Shown here: one piece after another, positions 1 to 6,326 of the stretch
Numbering within the stretch: the first letter of the stretch is position 1
Layout: each line of letters opens with the position of its first letter
NCBI GenBank assembly: GCA_018333845.1
Contig: JAGXSK010000060.1
Location: forward strand, 1 to 6,533
Reading direction: 5' to 3'
Length of the DNA stretch: 6,533 bases
Source of the DNA: Clostridia bacterium
Lineage (GTDB): Bacteria; Bacillota; DSM-16504; Desulfitibacterales; Desulfitibacteraceae
Program-made: the position numbers and the translations under genes
The notes under the pieces: model-generated
Databases searched by the model: none
What the model was told of the DNA's origin: nothing
The model's input: only the letters and a program-made list of their open reading frames with translations

Positions 1-1753
1 CTGCCAGGGCTCTAGCAAGTTCAGTTTTACCAACTCCCGTAGGCCCCAGGAAAATGAAGGATCCAATGGGTCTTTTAGGATCTTTTAACCCGGCTCTTGC
101 CCTGCGTACAGCTCTGGAAACAGCCTTAACTGCCTCATCCTGTCCAATTACTCTTTTATGCAGTATTTCCTCTAATTTGAGCAGTCTTTCTGTTTCTTCT
201 TGTTCAAGGCTCGACACAGGGATACCTGTCCAGCTGGATACTATTTTTGCAATATCCTCACCTGTTACTTGTGTAACACTTTTACCCTTTTTAGAGTTCC
301 ACTGGGCAATTATTTCTTCTAGCTGTTCTTTTATTTGCTTTTCCTTATCCCTGAGCTTTGCCGCTTTTTCAAAATCCTGACTGTTTACTGCTTCTTGTTT
401 TTCTTGCTGGATAAGCTCTAGTTTACCTTCCCATTCTTTAATTTCAGGAGGTGCAATATAAGAGGACAGACGTACTTTAGAGGCAGCTTCATCTATTAAA
501 TCTATAGCCTTGTCAGGTAAAAACCTTTCTGTAATGTATCTTTCTGAAAGTTTTACAGCAGCTTCCATGGCCTCGTCAGTAATTTTAGTTTTATGATGGG
601 CTTCATACTTGTCTCTTAATCCTTTTAGAATAAGCAAGGCTTCTTCCCTGGAAGGTTCACCCACCATTATAGGCTGGAATCTTCTTTCCAAGGCTGCATC
701 CCTTTCTATATACTTTTGATATTCATCCAGGGTGGTTGCTCCAATACATTGAATCTCACCCCTTGCAAGGGCTGGTTTTAAAATATTAGCAGCATCAATA
801 GCCCCTTCAGCTGCCCCTGCTCCTATTAAAGTATGAAGCTCATCTATAAACAGAATAATATTTCCCCCTTCCCGAATTTCCTGCATTACCTTTTTTAATC
901 TTTCCTCAAATTCTCCTCTATATTTGGAACCTGCTACTAATGCTGATAAATCCAGGGTTATTACCCTTTTATCCTTTAGAGGTTCTGGAATATCACTATG
1001 AATAATCTTTTGTGCCAAACCTTCTGCAATGGCAGTCTTGCCAACACCTGGTTCGCCTATTAGTATGGGATTGTTCTTAGTCCTGCGACTTAGAATCTGT
1101 ATAACCCTTTCAATTTCTTTGTTTCTTCCAATAATAGGGTCTAGCTTATCTTCCTTTGCTAATTGAGTTAAATCTCTGCCATACTGGTCTAATGCTGGGG
1201 TGCCTGTTGGAGAGCTGCCTCGATCAAAGGTCTGACTATTCTTGGCTGAATTATTATTTAAGAACTTTCCAAAGGGATCCTGAAAACCTTGGTTCCCTCC
1301 TGGAAAGGCTCCTCCAAATCCACCTAGAAGCTTCATTACCTGCATTTTAAGCCTTTCATCACTGACATTAAGTTTGGCAAGGACCTTAGATGCTACCCCT
1401 TCACCCTCTTTAATTAAACCTAAAAGAAGATGTTCTGTACCTATATATTTTACACCTAGATTTCTAGCCTCTTCAGAAGCTAGCTCAATAACTCTTTTTG
1501 CCCTTGGCCCAATGTGTATATCCTTCCCTGGGGTTATAGGCTCAGCCCTTCCTGCAAGCTGGATTGTTTCTTCCCTGGTATTTTCTATATCTACCCCTAG
1601 AGAAGTTAATGCCTTTGCCCCAATGCCTTTTCCTTCCTTGAGAAGACCTAGTAAGAGGTGTTCAGTATCTACTATGCTTTGACCGAGAGCTGCAGCTTCC
1701 TCATGAGCAAGGCGCAGTACCATTTGTGCTTTTTCTGTGAATCTATTTAACAT
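1..1753 (-). CDS. clpC: ClpC, Hsp100/AAA+ unfoldase of the ClpCP protease (C-terminal part beyond window)
   Basis: ATP-driven cytosolic unfoldase that feeds substrates, including arginine-phosphorylated ones, to ClpP. The frame is open from ATG 1753 to the left edge (584 full codons; the family is about 810), with no frameshift. Seen in order: two Clp_N repeats (about 1-70 and 78-143) with TEHLLLGL motifs at 30 and 106, whose E31 and E107 align with B. subtilis ClpC E32 and E106, the phosphoarginine-binding residues; a long Gly/Asn/Phe-rich linker (about 144-185); AAA domain D1 with Walker A GEPGVGKT at 233-240, pore motif KYRGEFE and Walker B ILFIDE ending at D304-E305; an M-domain coiled coil with a UVR-like DFEKAAKLRD at 460-469; and the start of D2 with Walker A GPTGVGKT at 570-577. 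Walker B of D2, the ClpP-binding loop and the stop lie outside. AGGAGG sits 8 nt before the ATG and 26 nt separate it from mcsB, so it is the last operon gene visible. The linker is longer than in B. subtilis ClpC. Confidence 0.98.
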   Translation of the reverse strand, partial: MLNRFTEKAQMVLRLAHEEAAALGQSIVDTEHLLLGLLKEGKGIGAKALTSLGVDIENTREETIQLAGRAEPITPGKDIHIGPRAKRVIELASEEARNLGVKYIGTEHLLLGLIKEGEGVASKVLAKLNVSDERLKMQVMKLLGGFGGAFPGGNQGFQDPFGKFLNNNSAKNSQTFDRGSSPTGTPALDQYGRDLTQLAKEDKLDPIIGRNKEIERVIQILSRRTKNNPILIGEPGVGKTAIAEGLAQKIIHSDIPEPLKDKRVITLDLSALVAGSKYRGEFEERLKKVMQEIREGGNIILFIDELHTLIGAGAAEGAIDAANILKPALARGEIQCIGATTLDEYQKYIERDAALERRFQPIMVGEPSREEALLILKGLRDKYEAHHKTKITDEAMEAAVKLSERYITERFLPDKAIDLIDEAASKVRLSSYIAPPEIKEWEGKLELIQQEKQEAVNSQDFEKAAKLRDKEKQIKEQLEEIIAQWNSKKGKSVTQVTGEDIAKIVSSWTGIPVSSLEQEETERLLKLEEILHKRVIGQDEAVKAVSRAVRRARAGLKDPKRPIGSFIFLGPTGVGKTELARALA

Positions 1754-1779
1754 TTAATTTGCCTCCTATCTCTATTGCA

Positions 1780-2820
1780 TTATTTAACTAGTAAATTCCT
1801 TATGGTCTGGGATCTATTAACATCCCTTTCCATGGGTGACATTTCCTTACCCATGGAATATTGCAGGTATGCTGGTTGCATGCTAATCATGACCTTTTGA
1901 AAGATATTGGTTTCAATGCCATCTATGATTTTTAGATCAATACCTAGTTTTAAGTCGGACAACAGGGACAATGCTTCTTCTGAGGTGATAATCCTTGCAT
2001 TTGTCAGTATCCCATAGGCCCTGTATACCCTATCTGCCAGCACTGTTTCAATTTCCCTTGCTAGCAGCACTCGTGCAGCCTTCTCTTGATCTATTATTTT
2101 TAACACAATACTATAAAGATTATTTATAATTTCGTCTTCACTTCGACCAATAGTTATTTGATTAGATATTTGAAATAAATTTCCCAATGCTTCTGTTCCT
2201 TCTCCATAAATACCTCGTACAACTACACCAACCTGGGTAAGGGCAGATAATATTCTACTAGCCTGCTTTGTAAGGACCAGACCAGGCAAATGAAGCATTA
2301 CAGATGCTCTCAAGCCAGTACCCACATTGGTGGGACATGAAGTTAAATAACCATATTTCTCATTAAAGGCAATATCCAACCTTTCCTCTAGCAGGTCATC
2401 CATTTCATCTGCCATTTTAAAAGCCTCTGATAGGTCTAGACCAGGTAAAATAACTTGTATTCTTAGGTGATCCTCCTCCATAACCATCACGCTAATTGCT
2501 CTGTCCCTGTTAAATAATACGGCCCCCTTACCCTTTTCAGAGTGATCTGGACTAATAAGGTGCTTTTCAACTAGTATTCTTTTTTCCAGTTTGTTCAAAT
2601 CTTTTAGCTGCCACAACTCTAATTCTGGCTGTATCCCTTCAATAGTGTTTGCAATCATTTGGAAAAGAGTATTAATATCCTCTTGTTTCATTAACTGGGG
2701 AAATGGCAGATCTAATAAATTTCTTGCTAATCTTATCCTGCTAGAGATAACAACATCTGAATAATACCCTTCCTCTGCAATCCATCTATCATTTAATAAA
2801 ACCAATTTTTCTTTATCCAT
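1780..2820 (-). CDS. mcsB: McsB, protein arginine kinase
   Basis: Phosphorylates arginine side chains of CtsR and of damaged proteins, marking them for ClpCP; the fold is that of phosphagen (creatine/arginine) kinases. At 346 residues it is slightly shorter than B. subtilis McsB (363), mainly at the C-terminus. By alignment with arginine kinase I assign: SSRIRLAR at 26-33 (phosphate-binding R28, R30), EEDHLR at 115-120 (catalytic E116, R120), SCPTNVGTGLRASV at 161-174 (C162, R171) and GEGTEALGN at 206-214 (catalytic E210). ERDVNRS at 331-337 matches the C-terminal RDxxRA phosphoarginine-sensing motif except for the final Ala-to-Ser. The first position of the usual NEED box is Met (M114) instead of Asn. 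The ATG overlaps the mcsA stop by one base (TAATG), and AAAGGGG for ribosome binding lies inside the end of mcsA, indicating translational coupling. Activity needs McsA, encoded just upstream. Confidence 0.97.
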   Translation of the reverse strand: MDKEKLVLLNDRWIAEEGYYSDVVISSRIRLARNLLDLPFPQLMKQEDINTLFQMIANTIEGIQPELELWQLKDLNKLEKRILVEKHLISPDHSEKGKGAVLFNRDRAISVMVMEEDHLRIQVILPGLDLSEAFKMADEMDDLLEERLDIAFNEKYGYLTSCPTNVGTGLRASVMLHLPGLVLTKQASRILSALTQVGVVVRGIYGEGTEALGNLFQISNQITIGRSEDEIINNLYSIVLKIIDQEKAARVLLAREIETVLADRVYRAYGILTNARIITSEEALSLLSDLKLGIDLKIIDGIETNIFQKVMISMQPAYLQYSMGKEMSPMERDVNRSQTIRNLLVK

Positions 2821-3350
2821 TATATTTCCCCTTTCGGTTCAATGCTTTTCTCCAATTTCCTAATTTCATCCCTTATTTCAGCAGCTTTTTCAAATTCCTC
2901 TGCTGATATTAGAGATTGCAGCTTATTTCTTAAAGCTTTAATTTCCTGCTTTATGCGCAAATCAGATCCTGATCTTTTGGGAAATTTCCCCCCATGTATA
3001 TTGCTTCCATGGACCCTTTTCAGTAATATATTCAGCTTATTTCCAAAGCTATCATAACATCCTGCACACCCCAACCTGCCACTTTGCTGAAACTGGTTAT
3101 AATCTGCGCCACACTTTTCACATCTTAAATACTCAGTTAATTGATTCTCTACATTTGTATTTATTCCATCTGCTTCCAAGAGACCAGTTAAGAATTTATG
3201 GAAAGAGAAGTTAGAATCAAAACTAAAGCCCAGCTCTTGCTGGTATTTTTTTGCACATTCCTCACATAGATTTAACTCGGTTTTATCATTATTTATAATT
3301 TTAGTAATATGAACAGCTGCTGGCCTTTTCTTGCAATCATCACAAAACAT
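2820..3350 (-). CDS. mcsA: McsA, zinc-binding activator of the McsB arginine kinase
   Basis: Cytosolic activator and partner of McsB. The 176 residues show four CxxC pairs, C3/C6, C29/C32, C77/C80 and C95/C98, enough for two zinc sites, as known for McsA. A UVR-type helical hairpin follows at about 140-170, with EEFEKAAEIRDEIRKLE at 151-167. It resembles the UVR-like segment in the ClpC M-domain (DFEKAAKLRD) encoded downstream, a known family parallel. A basic segment near 111-133 links the two halves. The ATG at 3350 has GGGAGG (3358-3363) 7 nt upstream, 15 nt after the ctsR stop. Its own stop overlaps the mcsB start, which should keep the two subunits in step. The length is close to the usual size of about 180. 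Confidence 0.95.
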   Translation of the reverse strand: MFCDDCKKRPAAVHITKIINNDKTELNLCEECAKKYQQELGFSFDSNFSFHKFLTGLLEADGINTNVENQLTEYLRCEKCGADYNQFQQSGRLGCAGCYDSFGNKLNILLKRVHGSNIHGGKFPKRSGSDLRIKQEIKALRNKLQSLISAEEFEKAAEIRDEIRKLEKSIEPKGEI

Positions 3351-3365
3351 ATTAAAACCTCCCGC

Positions 3366-3836
3366 TTAATTTTGCTGAAACTCCTGTCTCAGCAATGTAA
3401 TTAGCATTGCCTTTATTAGTCTTGCCCTTATCTCATCTCTAGTTAAACCCTCTTCTAGTGTTTCCCGTTGGATTAGTGCCTTCATTATTAACATCTCTCT
3501 CAGGTTTAAGATCTTTTCATCATAAAGCCTTTTTATCAATTCCATGGCCCCATGCTCAGATACGCTTATATTAATAGTTTCATTTATTAAAGTTAAAAGC
3601 TGCTCATTTGTTAAAGGCAGCTTAATAATTCTTAAATAACCTCCACCACCTTGTTGAGATTCGACCACGTACCCTTGTTTAATAGTAAATCTGGTACTAA
3701 GGACATAGTTTATTTGAGACGGAACACATACAAACTGTTCAGCCAGCTTACTTCTTTGTAATTCAACATATCCTTCTTTACTATTTGCCAATAATTCATT
3801 TATATACTTCTGTATTCTATTTGCTAAATTGGACAT
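3366..3836 (-). CDS. ctsR: CtsR, transcriptional repressor of class III heat-shock genes
   Basis: Dimeric winged-helix repressor that binds tandem RGTCAAA heptads at clp promoters and represses its own operon; it is released by heat and by McsB/ClpC. The 156-residue length matches the family (about 154). The helix-turn-helix spans about 28-49, with the strongly conserved CVPSQINYV at 37-45 and STRF at 47-50. The wing carries the glycine-rich thermosensor loop GGGGY at 63-67, and the C-terminal domain (about 72-156) ends with the conserved RARLIKAML. Directly before the four glycines the residues are Q61-Q62 (codons CAA CAA at 3651-3656), where B. subtilis has Lys-Arg; the Arg (R62 in Geobacillus numbering) is the reported McsB target. 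It is the first gene of the operon; AGAGGGG lies 6 nt before ATG 3836, and its likely operator is at 3857-3908. Confidence 0.97.
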   Translation of the reverse strand: MSNLANRIQKYINELLANSKEGYVELQRSKLAEQFVCVPSQINYVLSTRFTIKQGYVVESQQGGGGYLRIIKLPLTNEQLLTLINETINISVSEHGAMELIKRLYDEKILNLREMLIMKALIQRETLEEGLTRDEIRARLIKAMLITLLRQEFQQN

Positions 3837-3856
3837 ATGGCACCCCTCTTAACAGG

Positions 3857-3908
3857 TTTGACCTTCTATCACCTTTTGACCTTTTCTGACCTTAGATATA
3901 TTATCACC
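3857..3908 (-). promoter_or_regulatory. ctsR: CtsR operator: array of RGTCAAA heptads
   Basis: On the minus strand five heptads match the CtsR consensus RGTCAAA fully or partly: GGTGATA (3902-3908, 5 of 7), GGTCAGA (3885-3891, 6 of 7), GGTCAAA (3875-3881, 7 of 7), GGTGATA (3867-3873, 5 of 7) and GGTCAAA (3857-3863, 7 of 7). Two pairs have the canonical 3-nt NAN spacer: GGTCAGA-AAA-GGTCAAA and GGTGATA-GAA-GGTCAAA, with a single base between the pairs. The array sits just downstream of the predicted -10 and would cover the transcription start, as expected for autorepression of ctsR-mcsA-mcsB-clpC. The outermost GGTGATA overlaps the -10 and may be coincidental. Confidence 0.9.
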
Positions 3909-3929
3909 TTCACATGAAAATTTATGCAA
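3900..3929 (-). promoter_or_regulatory. ctsR: Candidate sigma-A promoter of the ctsR operon
   Basis: The -35 candidate is TTGCAT (3924-3929, weak: only TTG matches). The spacer is 18 nt and the -10 is GATAAT (3900-3905, 5 of 6). Transcription would begin near 3893, immediately ahead of the CtsR heptads. The good -10, the spacing and the operator position support it; the -35 alone would not. Confidence 0.6.
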
Positions 3930-3953
3930 CTTCAGAATGTCGTTAAATTTAAG

Positions 3954-3977
3954 AAAAAAGAAGCATATAGCTCCTTT
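3954..3977 (-). terminator. Rho-independent terminator after the Gate-protein pair
   Basis: Read on the minus strand, an 8-bp stem AAAGGAGC / GCTTCTTT (one G-U pair) closes a 5-nt loop TATAT and runs into six T residues. It begins 2 nt after the stop of the second membrane-protein gene and lies upstream of the ctsR promoter, separating the two transcription units. The stem is short and partly A-U, so some readthrough into ctsR is possible. Confidence 0.7.
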
Positions 3978-3979
3978 AA

Positions 3980-4486
3980 TTAGCCTTTATTAACTTCTTG
4001 CATATTTTTAGTTTTATTAGCTCCAATTTTGTTAATTAGTGCCATTATTCTATCATAGTAATGTACCAGAATAAAAGTTATTATTAATGCAAAAATCAAC
4101 CTAACGCTAATCAGTGTAACAGCACTTGCTCCAAGGGCTACAAACAAAAAAGTATCTTCTATCAATGAGTGACATAAAGCCAAAAAAACATTTACAACAA
4201 CTATGTCCTTGCCTGACAAATGACCCTCACGCACAGCCTGGATTATTAGTCCTGCTCCAAATGTTATTCCAAAAATAAGTCCTGCCATCAAGGGAAGAGC
4301 AGCTTCCCTTGGAAGTCTAAAAAGCTTAAGCAGGGGTTCAATCACAAAATATATTTTTTCAAGTACTGAGTAAGCCTTTAATACTTCAATAAAGACCATA
4401 ATGGGAATTACAATCATGGCAATCTTGCCAACACTTTTTAAACTGCCAAATAACCCATTTATGGCTGTGTCCAAAATAAATTCCAT
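3980..4486 (-). CDS. Small membrane protein, nucleoside-recognition/Gate type (second of pair)
   Basis: Integral membrane protein of 168 residues with about four hydrophobic segments (roughly 22-38, 64-84, 94-118, 121-143) and a polar, Lys/Asn-rich C-terminus. The pattern EPLLKLFRLPREAALPLMAG (50-69) followed by the small-residue-rich GITFGAGL (73-80) resembles the Gate domain of SpmA/SpmB, the FeoB C-terminus and nucleoside transporters; the family call is by resemblance. It parallels its upstream neighbour: VLEK..., EPL-KL--LP-E and CHSLIED (105-111) line up with VLER..., EPLMKL--LPGE and SHTLPVE there. The two are therefore probably paralogous halves of one complex. Ten nucleotides separate the genes, and AGGTGG (4491-4496), adjoining the upstream stop, serves ATG 4486, implying coupling. 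The substrate is unknown; the lengths do not argue specifically for the spore-maturation proteins. Confidence 0.75.
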   Translation of the reverse strand: MEFILDTAINGLFGSLKSVGKIAMIVIPIMVFIEVLKAYSVLEKIYFVIEPLLKLFRLPREAALPLMAGLIFGITFGAGLIIQAVREGHLSGKDIVVVNVFLALCHSLIEDTFLFVALGASAVTLISVRLIFALIITFILVHYYDRIMALINKIGANKTKNMQEVNKG

Positions 4487-4496
4487 TCTTCCACCT

Positions 4497-4916
4497 CTAT
4501 AAGATGATATTTAAAATAATGCCACTAATAAATGCAGTGGTAATCCTTAAAATAGCTATTCCTGCAACACGTATCCCCGTCTTTTTTGCTATACTAAGCT
4601 CAACTGGCAGGGTATGGGAAAAAAGCAGCATCACTGATATAATAGTCAGCTGTTTTACATCTAATCCAACGGCAACTATTACTCCAATTGCCGCATACAT
4701 ATTTAAAACATTGCCCAATATAAGAGCCAGTGACATTTCTCCTGGCAGACCAACTAATTTCATAAGAGGTTCTGCTATTAAGGCTAACCTTTCTAACACA
4801 CCTACAGTCTCTAGAAAACTCAAGGCAACATAAATTGGCACAATAATTTTTGCAATATCATATGTTAACTGAATACCATTGAACAATCCCTTTTTTATAG
4901 TATTTGCTAAAATCAT
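4497..4916 (-). CDS. Small membrane protein, nucleoside-recognition/Gate type (first of pair)
   Basis: Integral membrane protein of 139 residues from the preferred ATG, almost entirely hydrophobic. Segments lie at about 21-40, 61-84, 89-105 and 116-138. Visible motifs are VLERLALIAEPLMKLVGLPG (40-59), LGNVLNMYAAIGVI (67-80) and FSHTLPVELSIAKKTG (99-114). The EPLMKL-LP-E block and the SH-x3-E block recur in the downstream protein. A longer version from GTG 4925 is formally open, but ATG 4916 has AGAAGG at the ideal 8-nt distance and was chosen. The stop is TAG. It is the first gene of a two-gene unit closed by the terminator at 3954-3977. Gate-type proteins such as SpmA/SpmB also occur as pairs, so the two products probably work together as a membrane gate or transporter. 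The substrate cannot be read from the sequence. Confidence 0.72.
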   Translation of the reverse strand: MILANTIKKGLFNGIQLTYDIAKIIVPIYVALSFLETVGVLERLALIAEPLMKLVGLPGEMSLALILGNVLNMYAAIGVIVAVGLDVKQLTIISVMLLFSHTLPVELSIAKKTGIRVAGIAILRITTAFISGIILNIIL

Positions 4917-4924
4917 TTTCCACA

Positions 4925-4930
4925 CCTTCT
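4925..4930 (-). promoter_or_regulatory. Ribosome binding site that decides the Gate-protein start
   Basis: AGAAGG on the minus strand lies 8 nt from ATG 4916 but overlaps the first base of the alternative GTG at 4925. It can serve only the ATG, shortening the open frame by three codons. Confidence 0.75.
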
Positions 4931-4956
4931 TTATTGTCTAGCATACATTCAATATT

Positions 4957-4971
4957 TTACTATACTAGTAA
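4957..4971. promoter_or_regulatory. 15-bp dyad TTACTA-TAC-TAGTAA, possible operator
   Basis: A perfect inverted repeat of 6-bp arms around a 3-bp centre, about 40 nt before the first Gate-protein gene and downstream of the promoter candidate at 5016-5044. The position suits a repressor site. In AT-rich DNA such dyads also arise by chance, and no regulator family is assigned. Confidence 0.3.
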
Positions 4972-5015
4972 GGTTTATTCACTAATAATTTATAGTCAGA
5001 AAACAGCTTGAGCAT

Positions 5016-5044
5016 ATATTACCAGGCCATCACCTGACTGCTAA
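5016..5044 (-). promoter_or_regulatory. Weak promoter candidate for the Gate-protein pair
   Basis: TTAGCA (5039-5044, 4 of 6 to TTGACA), a 17-nt spacer and TAATAT (5016-5021, 4 of 6 to TATAAT), with a TGG extended -10 element directly before the -10. It lies between the upstream terminator and the first gene, where a promoter is needed, and would give a leader of about 90 nt. No better candidate was found in 4926-5064. Confidence 0.35.
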
Positions 5045-5055
5045 AAGTATACTTT
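5044..5055. promoter_or_regulatory. 12-bp perfect palindrome AAAGTATACTTT
   Basis: A perfect 12-bp palindrome that touches the upstream end of the candidate -35 of the Gate-protein pair and lies 9 nt beyond the lipoprotein gene's terminator. The location suits an operator or activator site; the cognate factor is not recognised. TATACT inside it resembles a -10 but lacks a -35 at suitable spacing. Confidence 0.3.
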
Positions 5056-5064
5056 CGAGGCAAG

Positions 5065-5109
5065 AAAAAGCCTTTATCGCATACGCAATAAATAATATGC
5101 AATAAAGGC
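5065..5109 (-). terminator. Strong rho-independent terminator of the substrate-binding lipoprotein gene
   Basis: On the minus strand a 14-bp stem, GCCTTTATTGCATA paired with TATGCGATAAAGGC (one G-U pair), closes a 12-nt loop and is followed by TTTTT. It starts 25 nt after the stop of the lipoprotein gene. The plus-strand side has no T-run, so it acts on minus-strand transcription only. Confidence 0.9.
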
Positions 5110-5134
5110 CTGAAATAACTATTTTATTGAATTC

Positions 5135-6073
5135 CTATTTTATTAAGCCATTCTTTTTCAGAAAGTCTTTAGCTACTTCATATGTTTCTTCACCATCAAC
5201 GTCTACTCTCTTATTAAGTTCCATTAAAGTTTCATTGTCTAAGAGGGCAGAAAGTTCGTTAATTATAGGTACTATTTCTGGGTATGCCTCAATAATGTCA
5301 CCATGGACTGTAGGTGCTGGGTTATATACTGGGAAACATTTTTTGTCATCTTCAAAGGTCTCTAATCCAAAGGCAGCAATTCTGCCATCAGTAGAGAAAG
5401 CAATGCCAAAATCTGCTTGCTTTTCCCTTAAGGCATCATACGTTAATCCCATTCCCAGGAATAAGGGATTGATGTTGTTCCTGTCCAACCCGTATATATC
5501 AGCAAACCTTGTAAGTCCATCTTCCCTTTCATACCATTCCTCAAGCATGGCAAACTTAAAATCATTGTTTGGATTATTATTTGAGTATTCTACAAAATCT
5601 GAGATTGTTTCAAAACCATATTCTGCTTTAATTCCAGGTCTTCCAATAAATTCATAAGTGTTATTTCCTGGTGCATAGTCCAGCCAAACAATGTTGTTTG
5701 TTTCTAAATCCCATTTTTTAACTGCTTGATAGCATTCCTCAGGGTCATACATACCAGGCTGCTGCATCTGTGTCATTAGCACTGTGCCTGTATATTCGTA
5801 ATATACACTAATTTCTCCTGATACAAGAGCTGGTCTCAATATAGCTGTCTCTCCTAATCCTACTTCATTCTGAACAGGATAGCCATGATACTGTAAAAGC
5901 TCAACAAGCATTTCACCTAAAATTATACTTTCAGTAAAAGTTTTTGAAGCTACAACTATAGTCGGACCTTTTGTTTCATCTTCCGACTTTGTCCCTCCTC
6001 CACATCCAAATACACTAACCAATAACAAAACTGCCAATAGGCTTACAAGCAATACTTTTAACTTTAATCTCAC
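5135..6073 (-). CDS. Glycine betaine/carnitine/choline-type ABC transporter substrate-binding lipoprotein
   Basis: Extracellular solute receptor of the OpuAC/OpuCC/OsmF (quaternary-amine) family, 312 residues, anchored to the membrane surface by lipid. Residues 1-23 form a Lys/Arg-started hydrophobic signal peptide ending in the lipobox VFGC (C24), then a short polar linker. The binding domain begins near 38 with VVASKTFTESIILGEML (40-56), the family's entry motif, followed by VGLGETAILRPAL (71-83) and YYEYTGT (91-97). LDYAPGNNTYEF (131-142) and FGIAFSTDGRI (222-232) are the later family blocks. Y91, Y92, Y94 and Y140 are candidates for the aromatic cage that binds the trimethylammonium group (inference). 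The start is GTG 6073, supported by AGGAGG 9 nt upstream. Terminators flank it on both sides, and no permease or ATPase gene is adjacent, so it must work with components encoded elsewhere. The exact ligand (betaine, choline or carnitine) cannot be settled from sequence. Confidence 0.9.
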   Translation of the reverse strand: MRLKLKVLLVSLLAVLLLVSVFGCGGGTKSEDETKGPTIVVASKTFTESIILGEMLVELLQYHGYPVQNEVGLGETAILRPALVSGEISVYYEYTGTVLMTQMQQPGMYDPEECYQAVKKWDLETNNIVWLDYAPGNNTYEFIGRPGIKAEYGFETISDFVEYSNNNPNNDFKFAMLEEWYEREDGLTRFADIYGLDRNNINPLFLGMGLTYDALREKQADFGIAFSTDGRIAAFGLETFEDDKKCFPVYNPAPTVHGDIIEAYPEIVPIINELSALLDNETLMELNKRVDVDGEETYEVAKDFLKKNGLIK

Positions 6074-6261
6074 CCTAATAATCCTCCTTTTTATAAAATC
6101 TAAACAGAAATAGCTTTATAATATATTTAATTCTTCACCCCCTTAATACACCATACATCAATTAATGAAATAGTCTGGCAATTCTGGTTGTAACTTTTTC
6201 TAAATCTCTTTAATTAAGTAGAAATTTCAGAACATCAGGACAATTAAGATATTTTTTATGC

Positions 6262-6312
6262 TGATCTCACCGTAATAAACATCCGCCAATCTGATTTTCC
6301 TGTGATTTCACC
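6262..6312 (-). repeat. Direct repeat GGTGA(A/G)ATCA with intervening GGCGGATG, possible IS-end relic
   Basis: On the minus strand GGTGAAATCA (6303-6312) and GGTGAGATCA (6262-6271) are 9/10 identical and 41 bp apart, with GGAAAATCAG and GGCGGATG between. This patch is richer in G than its surroundings. Closely spaced GGTGA-type repeats resemble the multiple terminal repeats of some IS21-family elements (from memory, unconfirmed). No transposase, matching second end or target duplication is visible. Binding sites for a regulator are the alternative. Confidence 0.3.
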
Positions 6313-6326
6313 TTGATAAAGTACTG

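Noticed and set aside
54..380. Plus-strand open frame of 108 codons
   Set aside because: Antisense shadow of clpC, whose minus frame has unbroken family-specific motifs; no ribosome binding site.
1156..1682. Two plus-strand open frames (1156-1350, 1374-1682)
   Set aside because: Antisense to the ClpC N-domain and linker; composition reflects the opposite strand.
2842..3057. Plus-strand open frame of 71 codons
   Set aside because: Antisense to the McsA C-terminal UVR region; no recognisable protein features.
3842..3953. Sigma-B type promoter for the ctsR operon
   Set aside because: No GTTTAA / GGGTAT pair found; only the sigma-A-like candidate with CtsR heptads is supported.
4504..4833. Plus-strand open frame of 109 codons
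   Set aside because: Antisense to the first Gate-type membrane protein.
4994..5039. Inverted repeat CTGACT / AGTCAG around 34 nt, with a competing CAGG / CCTG hairpin, suggesting an attenuator or riboswitch
   Set aside because: One arm would lie upstream of the predicted transcription start, the arms are only 6 bp, and no riboswitch consensus is present.
5127..5657. Plus-strand open frame of 176 codons
   Set aside because: Antisense to the substrate-binding lipoprotein, which has a lipobox, family motifs, a ribosome binding site and a terminator.
6130..6160. Mini-frame ATG-TAT-GGT in the lipoprotein leader as a leader peptide
   Set aside because: Only seven codons before a stop and no ribosome binding site.
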